A stretch of DNA of 47,439 nt from Bacillota bacterium (GCA_023663285.1 JAMPHT010000020.1:1-47439), one strand, 5' to 3'. Counted from the stretch's first letter, positions 26,291 through 34,536 are shown. The notes: generated by a model from the sequence alone, not told the origin. Numbers and translations are program-made.

Positions 26291-27500
26291 GATTCGCAGT
26301 GTTTATACGGTAGAACAACTGAATTCATATATCAAAAATATGTTCACGCAGGATTACCTGCTGCAGAGCCTTTTCGTGAAAGGGGAGGTCAGCAATTGCA
26401 AATATCATGCATCCGGACATATTTATTTTACGTTAAAGGACCCTGGCGGAGTGGTGAACTGTGTCATGTTTGCAGGAAGCCGCGCGGGTCTTTCTTTTCG
26501 TCTGGAGGAAGGGCAGCAGGTAGTGGTTGGCGGCGCCGTGGATGTGTATGCAAGGGACGGCAAATATCAGCTGTATGCGAAACAGATCCTGCTGGACGGC
26601 AGCGGGCTGCTGCATGAAAAATTTGAGCGGCTGAAGCGGGAACTGGAAGAATCCGGTATGTTTGCTCCGGAATATAAGCAGCCCATTCCGAAATACATAC
26701 GGACCCTGGGAGTGGTGACGGCGGACACGGGGGCGGCTGTCAGGGACATTATTCAAATCACCCGCAGGCGTAACCCTTATGTGCAGATCATTTTGTACCC
26801 TGCCATTGTCCAGGGAGAAGCGGCGGCTGCAAGCGTGGTGCGGGGGATACGGACGCTGGAGCGGCTGGGAGTGGATGTGATGATCGTAGGCAGAGGCGGC
26901 GGCTCCATTGAGGATCTATGGGCATTTAATGAGCGGGAGGTGGCTCAGGCGGTGTTTGACTGCTCCGTTCCCATTATTTCGGCTGTGGGACATGAGACGG
27001 ACACTACCATCATTGACTTTGTTTCCGACCTGCGTGCCCCCACGCCCTCTGCGGCGGCGGAGCTGGCTGTGGCGGACGTCCGGGAGGTGCTGGGAGAGCT
27101 TGCGGCATACAGAAATGAACTGGTGCGGTCCATGCAGCGGAAGCTGCAGGAGAGCCGTATGGCGGCAAGGCAGGCGGAACTTCGGCTGAAAGCGGTCAGT
27201 CCCGCAGGGCGCATCCGGGAAAGGAAGATGCGCCTGCTGAGTATGGAAGAGCAGCTGCAGTACAGAATAGAGCGGCTGCTGCAGATAAAGCGGCACGAGC
27301 TGGAGCTGCATATTCAGCGTATGAAGGGGCTGTCACCCTTAGAAAAGCTGAGCAGCGGCTATTCCTATGTATCAGACCGGGAGGGCAGGAATATACGGTC
27401 CGTGAAGCAGGTGGAGATCGGGCAGTCGGTGACGGTACGGGTGAAGGACGGAAGCTTTGAAGCTTGCGTGCATACAGTATGCTTTTATGAGGCGCAGTAA
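26283..27500 (+). CDS. xseA: Exodeoxyribonuclease VII large subunit
   Basis: XseA with XseB degrades single-stranded DNA to oligonucleotides. The 405-aa protein has the N-terminal OB-fold (SLFVKGEVSNCKYHASGHIY) and the catalytic region with VGRGGGSIEDLWAFNE and SAVGHETDTTIIDFVSDLRA, then a long coiled-coil segment. It starts with GTG at 26283 inside the end of nusB. xseB follows 16 nt downstream. Confidence 0.95.
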   Translation: MIEIRSVYTVEQLNSYIKNMFTQDYLLQSLFVKGEVSNCKYHASGHIYFTLKDPGGVVNCVMFAGSRAGLSFRLEEGQQVVVGGAVDVYARDGKYQLYAKQILLDGSGLLHEKFERLKRELEESGMFAPEYKQPIPKYIRTLGVVTADTGAAVRDIIQITRRRNPYVQIILYPAIVQGEAAAASVVRGIRTLERLGVDVMIVGRGGGSIEDLWAFNEREVAQAVFDCSVPIISAVGHETDTTIIDFVSDLRAPTPSAAAELAVADVREVLGELAAYRNELVRSMQRKLQESRMAARQAELRLKAVSPAGRIRERKMRLLSMEEQLQYRIERLLQIKRHELELHIQRMKGLSPLEKLSSGYSYVSDREGRNIRSVKQVEIGQSVTVRVKDGSFEACVHTVCFYEAQ

Positions 27501-27516
27501 GACAGGAGGGGATATC

Positions 27517-27747
27517 ATGGCGGAGAGAAAGAGGGAAATCAGTCTGGAGGAGAATTTTGACAGGCTGGAGGAAATCATGGAGAAGCTGGAGGGCGAAGAT
27601 ATTTCTCTGGAGGACGCTTTTCAAGCATACAGCGACGGCATGAAGCTTCTCAAGGTCTGCAATGATCAGATAGACCGGGTGGAAAAGCAGGTGCTGAAGC
27701 TTACGGAGGAAGGAAAACTGGAGGCGTTTGAAGATGGAGAGCAGTGA
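27517..27747 (+). CDS. xseB: Exodeoxyribonuclease VII small subunit
   Basis: The 76-aa helical protein has the family pattern LEENFDRLEEIMEKLEGEDI, SLEDAFQAYSDGMKLLKVCN. It binds the coiled-coil arms of XseA. ATG 27517 follows AGGAGGGG. Its last 14 nt overlap the ispA start. Confidence 0.95.
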   Translation: MAERKREISLEENFDRLEEIMEKLEGEDISLEDAFQAYSDGMKLLKVCNDQIDRVEKQVLKLTEEGKLEAFEDGEQ

Positions 27748-28687
27748 ATTCAGGGCTTTGCTGGAACAAAAGACAGGGGAAATGAACGAGATCCTGGAGC
27801 GATATCTTCCCCCGGAGGAAGGGCTGCAAAAGACGGTGATCCAGGCAATGAATTACAGTGTCAGGGCAGGGGGCAAACGCCTTCGTCCCATGCTGCTGTG
27901 GGAGACCTTTTTGCTCTGCGGAGGCAGTAAGGAGGATAAAGCCTTTGTGGAGCCCTTTCTGGCGGCGGTGGAGCTGATCCATACCTATTCCCTGGTGCAT
28001 GACGATCTCCCTGCCATGGACAATGACCAGTACCGCCGGGGCAGAAAGACCACCTGGGCGGTGTACGGGGAGACCGTGGGAATACTGGCGGGAGACGGAC
28101 TTTTGAATTACGCCTTTGAGACAGCCGTGGGCGCATTCGATCTCTGCGGCTGCACAAGGGAATCGGTCACGTCCGGCTGTCCTGCGGGGGAATATTTGAC
28201 CAGGGCGGCGGCAGCCTTGTCTGTGCTTGGACGGAAAGCGGGGATCTACGGCATGATAGGCGGCCAGACGGCGGATATTGAAGCGGAAGGGCAGACTGAG
28301 GACATAACGGAGGAGACGCTTCTGTTTATCCACGAGCATAAGACTGCCGCGCTGATACAGGCGTCCATGACCATGGGAGCCATTCTGGCAGGAGCGGGAC
28401 AGGAGCAGATAGCTGCTCTGGAAAAGTGCGGATACAATGTGGGAATTGCTTTTCAGATCCAGGATGATATACTGGATGTAGTGGGGAACAGCGCAGAGCT
28501 GGGCAAGCCGGTGGGAAGCGACGCGCAGAATGGGAAACAGACCTATGTGACGCTTAAAGGTATGGAGCAGGCAAAAAGGGATGTGGCAGCGCTGTCGGAT
28601 GAGGCGGTCAGGATACTGGAGGGGTTTGGGGGCAGCCACAGCTTCTTAAAGCAGCTGGTTTTGGAGTTGATCCACCGCACAAAGTAG
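27734..28687 (+). CDS. ispA: Polyprenyl (farnesyl) diphosphate synthase
   Basis: The enzyme condenses dimethylallyl or geranyl diphosphate with isopentenyl diphosphate. The 317-aa protein has the first Asp-rich motif in VHDDLPAMDND, the second in FQIQDDILDVVG, and GGKRLRPML upstream. The residues just before the first motif (LIHTYSLVH) fit short-chain (C15) synthases. The start ATG 27734 follows GGAGG at 27720-27724; a TTG 6 nt upstream is less likely. It lies directly before dxs, so precursor supply and chain building are in one operon. Confidence 0.93.
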   Translation: MESSEFRALLEQKTGEMNEILERYLPPEEGLQKTVIQAMNYSVRAGGKRLRPMLLWETFLLCGGSKEDKAFVEPFLAAVELIHTYSLVHDDLPAMDNDQYRRGRKTTWAVYGETVGILAGDGLLNYAFETAVGAFDLCGCTRESVTSGCPAGEYLTRAAAALSVLGRKAGIYGMIGGQTADIEAEGQTEDITEETLLFIHEHKTAALIQASMTMGAILAGAGQEQIAALEKCGYNVGIAFQIQDDILDVVGNSAELGKPVGSDAQNGKQTYVTLKGMEQAKRDVAALSDEAVRILEGFGGSHSFLKQLVLELIHRTK

Positions 28688-28714
28688 GATGATCCGTTAC
28701 GGAAAGGCAAAAAA

Positions 28715-30586
28715 ATGTTTTTGGAAACAATAGAGAAAGCAAATGATATAAAGCAGATAGACCGGAAAGACTGGGAACAGCTTGCCCAGGAGATCAGGGA
28801 GTTCCTGATTGAGAAGATCAGCGTTACCGGGGGACATCTGGGCTCCAATCTGGGGGCGGTGGAGCTGACCATGGCGCTTCACCTGGCGCTGAATCTGCCG
28901 GAAGATAAAATCATCTGGGATGTGGGGCATCAATCCTACACTCACAAGATACTGACGGGCAGAAAGGATGGGTTTGAATCACTCCGCCAGTTTCATGGGA
29001 TGAGCGGTTTTCCGAAAACAAAAGAAAGCAGCTGCGATGTGTTCAACACAGGACACAGCTCCACCTCTATTTCCGCGGGGCTTGGTCTGGTGAGGGCGCG
29101 GGATATACGGGGAGAAAGCAATACCATTGTCTCTGTCATCGGCGACGGTTCCCTGACCGGGGGCATGGCATATGAGGCGCTGAACAATGCGGCAAAGCTG
29201 GAGACGAATTTTATCATTATCTTAAATGACAACAATATGTCTATTTCGGAAAATGTGGGGGGCGTGTCAAAATATCTGAACAATATCCGCACGGCCACAG
29301 GGTATCTGGACCTGAAGGCCGGGATCTACCAGGCATTGAAGGGGACCAGGCGGGGGAACAGTACCATCAGGACGATCCGCAGGGCGAAAAGCAGCTTCAA
29401 GCAGCTGGTGATACCGGGAATGCTTTTTGAAGATATGGGAGTTACCTATCTTGGCCCGGTGGACGGACATGACATTGAGGGTCTGATACGAGTCATCGGA
29501 GAGGCAAGGCGTGTAAAGGGACCGGTACTGATCCATGCCCTGACCCAGAAAGGCAAGGGCTATGGGCCTGCGGAGCGCCATCCGGCCAGATTCCACGGAG
29601 CGGAGCCCTTTGACATTGCCACGGGGCTGCCTGCCAAACCCAGGACCGTGGCAAACTATACGGACATATTCTCCACTGTCATGTGTAAGCTGGGGCAGCG
29701 GGATGAAAGGATCGTGGCAATCACTGCGGCCATGCCGGACGGCACAGGCTTAAAGCGGTTTCGGAATATGTACCCGGACCGATTCTTTGACGTGGGGATC
29801 GCGGAGGAGCACGCGGTGACCTTTGCAGCCGGCCTGGCGGCAGGGGGATTAAAACCCATTGTGGCGGTGTACTCTTCTTTCCTGCAGCGGGCCTATGACC
29901 AGATCCTTCATGATGTATGCATTCAGAATCTGCCGGTGATATTTGCCATAGACAGGGCGGGGCTTGTGGGAAGTGACGGCGAGACCCACCAGGGCATTTT
30001 TGATTTTACATATCTTTCGGGCATTCCTAATATGTGCGTCTGCGCCCCCAAGAATAAATGGGAGCTTTCGGATATGATGAAATTTGCCGTTTCCTATGAT
30101 GCGCCCATAGCGGTGCGCTATCCCAGGGGAAGCGCCTACGACGGGTTGAAGGAATACCGCGCCCCCATTGAGCTGGGACGGGCGGAATGGATATACCGGG
30201 AGTGGGAGATCGCCCTGTTTGCCGTGGGCAGCATGGTAAAGACGGCGGAGAATGTGAGGGAGCAGCTTAAAGGTAAGGGCTATGGGGTCAGCCTTGTGAA
30301 TGCCCGTTTTGTAAAGCCCATTGATGAAGCGGCAGTGAAAGAAGCCTGCAAGGATCATATGCTGATCGTTACTCTGGAAGAGAATGTGGCAAGCGGCGGC
30401 TACGGGGAGAAGGTGCTGGACTGCATGAACCGGAACGGACTTCGCAATCCGTGCCTGAATATCAGTATTCCGGACGCCTATGTAGAGCACGGCAATGTGG
30501 AAGCATTAAAGCAGGAGGTTGGTATAGACGGGGACAGCATTGTGGAGCGCATCTGCCGGATGTTAAACAGTACACCAGGGGTATAA
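28715..30586 (+). CDS. dxs: 1-deoxy-D-xylulose-5-phosphate synthase
   Basis: Dxs joins pyruvate and glyceraldehyde-3-phosphate with thiamine diphosphate, the first step of the MEP isoprenoid pathway. The 623-aa protein shows GGHLGSNLGAVELTMALH, the TPP-binding stretch GDGSLTGGMAYEALNN to LNDNNMSIS, the catalytic Glu in GIAEEHAVTFAAGLA, and the transketolase C-terminal domain. GGAAAGG precedes ATG. Its stop is 3 nt before tlyA. Confidence 0.96.
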   Translation: MFLETIEKANDIKQIDRKDWEQLAQEIREFLIEKISVTGGHLGSNLGAVELTMALHLALNLPEDKIIWDVGHQSYTHKILTGRKDGFESLRQFHGMSGFPKTKESSCDVFNTGHSSTSISAGLGLVRARDIRGESNTIVSVIGDGSLTGGMAYEALNNAAKLETNFIIILNDNNMSISENVGGVSKYLNNIRTATGYLDLKAGIYQALKGTRRGNSTIRTIRRAKSSFKQLVIPGMLFEDMGVTYLGPVDGHDIEGLIRVIGEARRVKGPVLIHALTQKGKGYGPAERHPARFHGAEPFDIATGLPAKPRTVANYTDIFSTVMCKLGQRDERIVAITAAMPDGTGLKRFRNMYPDRFFDVGIAEEHAVTFAAGLAAGGLKPIVAVYSSFLQRAYDQILHDVCIQNLPVIFAIDRAGLVGSDGETHQGIFDFTYLSGIPNMCVCAPKNKWELSDMMKFAVSYDAPIAVRYPRGSAYDGLKEYRAPIELGRAEWIYREWEIALFAVGSMVKTAENVREQLKGKGYGVSLVNARFVKPIDEAAVKEACKDHMLIVTLEENVASGGYGEKVLDCMNRNGLRNPCLNISIPDAYVEHGNVEALKQEVGIDGDSIVERICRMLNSTPGV

Positions 30587-30589
30587 AGT

Positions 30590-31480
30590 ATGAAGGAGCG
30601 GCTGGACGTTATTTTGGTGAATCAGGGCTATGCGGATTCCAGGGAAAAGGCAAAAGCAATCATTATGTCTGGAAATGTCTATGTCAACGGCCAGAAGGAG
30701 GATAAGGCAGGGACTGCCTTTGACGAGAGCAAAGTACAGCTGGAGGTCAGAGGACAGGCTTTGAAATATGTAAGCCGGGGCGGCTTAAAGCTGGAGAAAG
30801 CCATGGAGGTATGGAACCTCTTTTTGGAGAATAAGGTCTGTATGGACATAGGGGCGTCCACAGGCGGCTTTACCGACTGTATGCTGCAAAACGGAGCGGC
30901 AAAGGTGTATGCGGTGGATGTGGGACACGGGCAGCTTGCCTGGAAGCTGAGAAATGATGTGAGGGTGGTCTGCATGGAACAGACCAATTTCCGATATATG
31001 GTCAAAGACGACATAGGGGAGGAACTGGATTTCGCCAGCGTGGATGTATCCTTTATCTCCCTGACCAAGATACTGATCCCGGCCCGGAATCTGTTAAAGC
31101 CGGGGGGCGAGATGGTGTGTCTGATCAAGCCGCAGTTCGAGGCCGGCAGGGAGAAGGTGGGGAAGAACGGCGTAGTCAGGGAACCGGAGATACACAGAGA
31201 GGTCATTGGAAAAATAGTGGACCATGCGGACAGCATCGGATTTCAGGTACTGCATCTGGAATATTCTCCCATCAGGGGACCGGAGGGAAATATTGAGTAC
31301 CTTCTGCATTTGAAGAAGGAGAGAGAGCCGGAGGAGAAGATCCGTATGCTCACGGAGCAGGAGGCGGAGGCGGCGCTGCAGGAGATAATAAGGACCGGGA
31401 GCGGTTTGTCCGGAAGAGGGGAATGGCAGACGGTCATCCGGGAGACGGTGGAAAATTCCCACCGGATTGGAGTGTTATGA
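30590..31480 (+). CDS. tlyA: TlyA-family rRNA 2'-O-methyltransferase (hemolysin-like)
   Basis: The 296-aa protein has an N-terminal S4 RNA-binding domain (RLDVILVNQGYADSREKAKA) and a methyltransferase domain of the FtsJ fold with MDIGASTGGFTDCML, AVDVGHGQLAW and VDVSFISLTKIL. TlyA of mycobacteria methylates 16S and 23S rRNA. In Firmicutes the gene regularly sits between dxs and nadK or argR. Its stop overlaps the nadK ATG (ATGA). Confidence 0.92.
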   Translation: MKERLDVILVNQGYADSREKAKAIIMSGNVYVNGQKEDKAGTAFDESKVQLEVRGQALKYVSRGGLKLEKAMEVWNLFLENKVCMDIGASTGGFTDCMLQNGAAKVYAVDVGHGQLAWKLRNDVRVVCMEQTNFRYMVKDDIGEELDFASVDVSFISLTKILIPARNLLKPGGEMVCLIKPQFEAGREKVGKNGVVREPEIHREVIGKIVDHADSIGFQVLHLEYSPIRGPEGNIEYLLHLKKEREPEEKIRMLTEQEAEAALQEIIRTGSGLSGRGEWQTVIRETVENSHRIGVL

Positions 31481-32298
31481 AGCATTTTTTGATTTATACC
31501 AACAGGCATAAGGATAAAAATATGATAGTTACGGAGCGGATCCGCAGCTATCTGGAGACCAAGGGCAGGCGGGTCTCCCTGAATACGGAGGGCGTGGACT
31601 GGAAGGAGGCGGCGGACTGTATGATCGTCCTGGGAGGCGACGGGACGGTGCTTAGGGCTGCCAGGGAGACCAGAGAGCTGAATATCCCCATCATCGGCGT
31701 GAACCTGGGGACCCTTGGGTATATGACAGAGATCGAGCCGGATAACCTGGAGGAAGCGCTGGATCGCCTGATCCAGGGGGATTATGAGCGGGAGAGCCGC
31801 ATGATGCTGTATGGCAGGGCATTTCTGGAAGAGGACAGGACGGAGGAAGGCTGGGCCCTGAATGATATTGTCATTTCCCGAAAGGGCTCGCTGCAGATCA
31901 TCCGGTTCAATATATACGTCAACGGCCAGTTTCTAAACGATTACTGCGCGGACGGAATGATCGTCACAACGCCCACAGGTTCCACAGGCTACAATCTGTC
32001 TGCAGGAGGACCGCTGGTGGAGCCGGGGGCAAGGCTGATCATGCTGACCCCTATCTGTCCACACACGCTGAATCAGAGAAGCATCATCCTGTCCCCGGAG
32101 GACGTGATAGAGATAGAGATCCCGAAGAACAGCGACGGTACTGTGCAGACTGTGGAGGCAAGCTTTGACGGCGGTCATGGGATCTCGCTTTGCACCGGCG
32201 AGAGGATACGGATCAATCAGTCGGAGAAGATAACGGAATTCCTAAGGCTGAACAGGGTCAGCTTCCTGGAGGTGCTGCATGGGAAAATGTCCGGGTAG
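31477..32298 (+). CDS. nadK: NAD kinase
   Basis: NadK phosphorylates NAD to NADP. The 273-aa protein has VLGGDGTVLRAARET (the GGDGT motif), GVNLGTLGYMTEIEP and TPTGSTGYNLSAGGPLVEP. The start ATG 31477 overlaps the tlyA stop, showing translational coupling. It is separated from argR by about 100 nt containing a perfect hairpin. Confidence 0.95.
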   Translation: MKHFLIYTNRHKDKNMIVTERIRSYLETKGRRVSLNTEGVDWKEAADCMIVLGGDGTVLRAARETRELNIPIIGVNLGTLGYMTEIEPDNLEEALDRLIQGDYERESRMMLYGRAFLEEDRTEEGWALNDIVISRKGSLQIIRFNIYVNGQFLNDYCADGMIVTTPTGSTGYNLSAGGPLVEPGARLIMLTPICPHTLNQRSIILSPEDVIEIEIPKNSDGTVQTVEASFDGGHGISLCTGERIRINQSEKITEFLRLNRVSFLEVLHGKMSG

Positions 32299-32336
32299 AG
32301 GCAGAGGGAAGTTCTAATGCGAACCTTTCCGGCAAT

Positions 32337-32362
32337 GGAAGAATCCGCGGACGGATTCTTCC
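32337..32362. other. Perfect 11-bp hairpin between nadK and argR
   Basis: GGAAGAATCCG (32337-32347) pairs fully with CGGATTCTTCC (32352-32362), loop CGGA. No T run follows, so it is not a standard terminator. It could be an RNA-stability or processing element, or a protein-binding palindrome ahead of argR. Confidence 0.5.
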
Positions 32363-32399
32363 GGTGAGGGCGGAGACGACATGGTGAGAAGGAACAAGT

Positions 32400-32852
32400 A
32401 TGGATATGAAAAAGCTTCGGCATGAAAAAATAGCGGAAATCATTCAAAAATATGACGTGGAAACTCAGGAGGAGCTGGCCGGGAGACTGCGGGAGGCAGG
32501 GTTTGCGGTGACCCAGGCAACCGTTTCCAGGGATATACGGGAGATGAAGCTTTCTAAGGTTTCTGCAGGCGGAGCCGGACAGAAATATGTTATTCTGGAG
32601 CAGGGAGACGGGCCTGTGGGGGACAAGTACATCCGTGTGCTGAAGGATGGCTTTGTCTCTATGGACAGGGCCCAGAATATTCTGGTCATCAAGACGGTTT
32701 CGGGGATGGCAATGGCGGTAGCCGCAGCCCTGGACGCCCTGCAGTTTGCCGAGGTGGTGGGCTGTATCGCAGGGGACGACACGATTTTCGTGGCGGTGCG
32801 CACCGCGGAGGAGACCAGGCGGCTGATGGAAAAGGTGCGGGGGCTGGTGTGA
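32400..32852 (+). CDS. argR: Arginine repressor ArgR/AhrC
   Basis: The 150-aa protein has an N-terminal winged helix (TQEELAGRLREAGFAVTQAT then VSRDIREMKL) and a C-terminal arginine-binding and hexamerisation domain with VVGCIAGDDTIFVAV. AGAAGGA precedes ATG. ArgR represses arginine biosynthesis and activates catabolism in Firmicutes. Downstream, recN is expected next, but a type III toxin-antitoxin locus is inserted. carB at 42002 is a plausible ArgR target; I could not identify an ARG box by eye. Confidence 0.95.
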   Translation: MDMKKLRHEKIAEIIQKYDVETQEELAGRLREAGFAVTQATVSRDIREMKLSKVSAGGAGQKYVILEQGDGPVGDKYIRVLKDGFVSMDRAQNILVIKTVSGMAMAVAAALDALQFAEVVGCIAGDDTIFVAVRTAEETRRLMEKVRGLV

Positions 32853-32892
32853 AAAAAAATTAATATAGATTTATAATATTTTTCAAAAGATG

Positions 32893-32921
32893 TTGCTATT
32901 TTTTTGTTGTTTGAGTATACT
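32893..32921 (+). promoter_or_regulatory. Promoter of the type III toxin-antitoxin operon
   Basis: TTGCTA (32893-32898) and TATACT (32916-32921) are 17 nt apart in an AT-rich stretch 40 nt after argR. Transcription should start near 32928, just before the antitoxin RNA hairpin. A strong constitutive-looking promoter is expected because the RNA antitoxin must be in excess. Confidence 0.75.
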
Positions 32922-32952
32922 ATAAACAGGTTAATGCCTTTGGCTTAACAGC

Positions 32953-33063
32953 AGGTATATCTCGACCTTTAACGGAGACAGTTATAAGCGGGTATATCTC
33001 AACCCATAAGCGAGACAGTTATAAGTGAGTGTTTCGCCACTCAAAGTGCGAGTTTAACAGTGG
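32953..33063 (+). repeat. Three 37-nt antitoxin repeats with covarying pseudoknot stems
   Basis: Unit 1 (32953-32989) pairs AGGT 32953-32956 with ACCT 32965-32968 and TCTC 32960-32963 with GAGA 32975-32978. Unit 2 (32990-33026) pairs GGGT 32990-32993 with ACCC 33002-33005 and TCTC 32997-33000 with GAGA 33012-33015. Unit 3 (33027-33063) pairs GAGTG 33027-33031 with CACTC 33038-33042 and TCGC 33034-33037 with GCGA 33048-33051. Units 1 and 2 are about 80% identical; unit 3 has diverged in sequence but keeps the fold. Confidence 0.85.
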
Positions 33064-33085
33064 GGCGGATTTCCGCCCCATTTTT
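33061..33085 (+). terminator. Terminator between antitoxin RNA and toxin gene
   Basis: TGGGGCGG (33061-33068) pairs with CCGCCCCA (33073-33080), loop ATTT, followed by TTTTT. Readthrough would supply the small amount of toxin mRNA, as in other type III systems. Confidence 0.9.
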
Positions 33086-33104
33086 ACCTTAGGAGGATAT
33101 ATGA

Positions 33105-33587
33105 TTGGCAGTAGAGTTATATGAGGTCAATTCCAAATATATTGATTATTTGATTCCCTATGCGCCGCACTTATTTCATAATAAGCAACCACAGCAGGGT
33201 AATGAGAGAAAGTATATAGGTATTGTTTTAACTGTAAACAATATGAAGTATTTTGCCCCATTATCTTCTTTTAAAGCAAAGCATGAGAGAATGAAAAATG
33301 GATTGGATTTTATTAAAATAGGGAATTATGCCGTAATAAATATCAACAATATGTTTCCGGTACCTGACGGCGCATATACTTATGTAGATATACCTAAAGT
33401 GAAAGATCCACAGTATAGAAAGCTTTTGATGGTAGAATATCGTATTATAAGGAAATTGCAGGACAAGATAAGGAATAACGCGGCAGAGGTTTATAAGCAC
33501 AAGATACATAGAGGCAACACAACAGCACTGGCAAAGAGATGTAATGATTTTCTCCTGTTGGAAGAAAAATGCAGACAGTTTGAGTAA
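33105..33587 (+). CDS. toxN: Type III toxin, ToxN/AbiQ-family endoribonuclease
   Basis: The 160-aa protein has the ToxN family pattern: YEVNSKYIDYLIPY at the start, YIGIVLTVNNMKYFAPLSSF followed by KAKH (the conserved apl-s-K-x-H active-site region), IKIGNYAVININNMFPVP, and the C-terminal CNDFLLLEEKCRQF. Such toxins cut A-rich mRNA and process their own antitoxin RNA; many give phage defence by abortive infection. The start is a TTG at 33105, 8 nt after AGGAGG (33091-33096). An out-of-frame ATG at 33101 lies between them. Its AT-rich coding sequence differs from the neighbouring core genes, suggesting transfer. The ToxIN, CptIN and TenpIN subfamilies cannot be separated with certainty by eye. 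Confidence 0.9.
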   Translation: MAVELYEVNSKYIDYLIPYAPHLFHNKQPQQGNERKYIGIVLTVNNMKYFAPLSSFKAKHERMKNGLDFIKIGNYAVININNMFPVPDGAYTYVDIPKVKDPQYRKLLMVEYRIIRKLQDKIRNNAAEVYKHKIHRGNTTALAKRCNDFLLLEEKCRQFE

Positions 33588-33631
33588 GACTTTCAGATAA
33601 TGGGTTAGGATTCTGCGATGCTGGAGGAAAA

Positions 33632-34501
33632 ATGGCTTTAAGTATAGTAGTTTTCTCTGATATTCATGGTAATCATGCGGCATTTGAAGAGTGCCTGCAC
33701 TATATTCTGCCCCGCCGTATCCACACCTTTATCTTTCTGGGCGATTATCTGGGGGAATTTCCGTATCCGCAGAAAACAATGGAAATGCTGTATGCCCTGC
33801 AAGAAAAATACACCTGCTTTTTCATCAGGGGAAATAAGGAAGATTACTGGATAAGCCGCAGGAATGACGCGGACTGCCGGTGGAAATACGGAAATCAGAC
33901 TGTGGGCGCCATGCAATACTGCTATGAGAATCTGCGGGAAAGAGACATTGATTTTTTTCAAAGCCTTCCGGCCGCTCATAAGATATGCTTTGAAAACAGT
34001 TCTGCAATATTGGCCTGTCACGGTTCTCCGGAAAGAAACAATGAAAAGATGCTTCCCGGCAATGATCAAACGCGCCAGCGCATGGAGGAATGTGCCTGTA
34101 AGTATATCCTTTGCGGCCATACCCATCTGCAGGGAACAATAGAGTATGGCGGCAGGACGGTGTTCAATCCCGGTTCCGTCGGCGCGGCTCTGCACAGCGG
34201 CGGGAAAGCGCAGTTTATGGTCCTGCATCAGGAGGGGCAGGAATGGACGCCGGAATTTATCAGCCTGGACTATGACAAAGAAAGAATCATGCAGGAAATG
34301 CAGGAATCCGGTCTGGAGAAGGCAGCGCCCTGCTGGACCCGGATAACGAAGCATTTGATACTTACGGGGGAGATATCCCCTGGAACGGTTTTGGCAAGGG
34401 CAATGACCCTATGCGAACAGGAACAGGGGGAATGTGACTGGTATAATGTTCCGGACCGATATTGGGAAATGGCTCTTGGAGAAATACGGGAAATACAGTA
34501 A
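33632..34501 (+). CDS. Calcineurin-like metallophosphoesterase (YfcE/MJ0936-type)
   Basis: The 289-aa protein has the full set of two-metal motifs: SDIHGNH near residue 9, FLGDYLGEF, IRGNKEDYW, LACHGSPE and CGHTHLQGT. This is the short phosphodiesterase type, here with a C-terminal extension of about 90 residues that I do not recognise. GGAGGAAAA precedes ATG. It lies 44 nt after toxN and just before recN, so it may have arrived with the toxin locus or be separate cargo. The substrate is unknown. Confidence 0.85.
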   Translation: MALSIVVFSDIHGNHAAFEECLHYILPRRIHTFIFLGDYLGEFPYPQKTMEMLYALQEKYTCFFIRGNKEDYWISRRNDADCRWKYGNQTVGAMQYCYENLRERDIDFFQSLPAAHKICFENSSAILACHGSPERNNEKMLPGNDQTRQRMEECACKYILCGHTHLQGTIEYGGRTVFNPGSVGAALHSGGKAQFMVLHQEGQEWTPEFISLDYDKERIMQEMQESGLEKAAPCWTRITKHLILTGEISPGTVLARAMTLCEQEQGECDWYNVPDRYWEMALGEIREIQ

Positions 34502-34536
34502 ACACAATAAATACAGGAGGAAAATACAGACAAAAT

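Larger units (their letters stand above)
32928..33085 (+). ncRNA. Type III antitoxin RNA array (ToxI/CptI-like)
   Basis: The RNA begins with a hairpin (GTTAA-GCC at 32930-32938 with GGC-TTAAC at 32942-32949), continues through three tandem 37-nt units (32953-33063) and ends at a terminator. Each unit can fold into an H-type pseudoknot with two interleaved 4-5 bp stems. This is the known form of type III antitoxins: the toxin cuts the array into single units that bind and block it. The toxin gene follows 20 nt after the terminator, the standard order for this class. Confidence 0.85.

Noticed and set aside
32953-33063. Tandem repeats considered as a CRISPR array
   Set aside because: Repeats are directly adjacent at 37-nt period with no spacers, they fold into pseudoknots, and a type III toxin follows; no cas genes are present.
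32941-33085. Repeat and terminator region considered as a riboswitch or attenuator
   Set aside because: The three repeated, covarying units and the downstream toxin gene explain it better; no known riboswitch core was recognised.
33261-33683. Minus-strand frame opposite the type III toxin
   Set aside because: No ribosome binding site and no family motif; the plus-strand toxin is supported by motifs and context.
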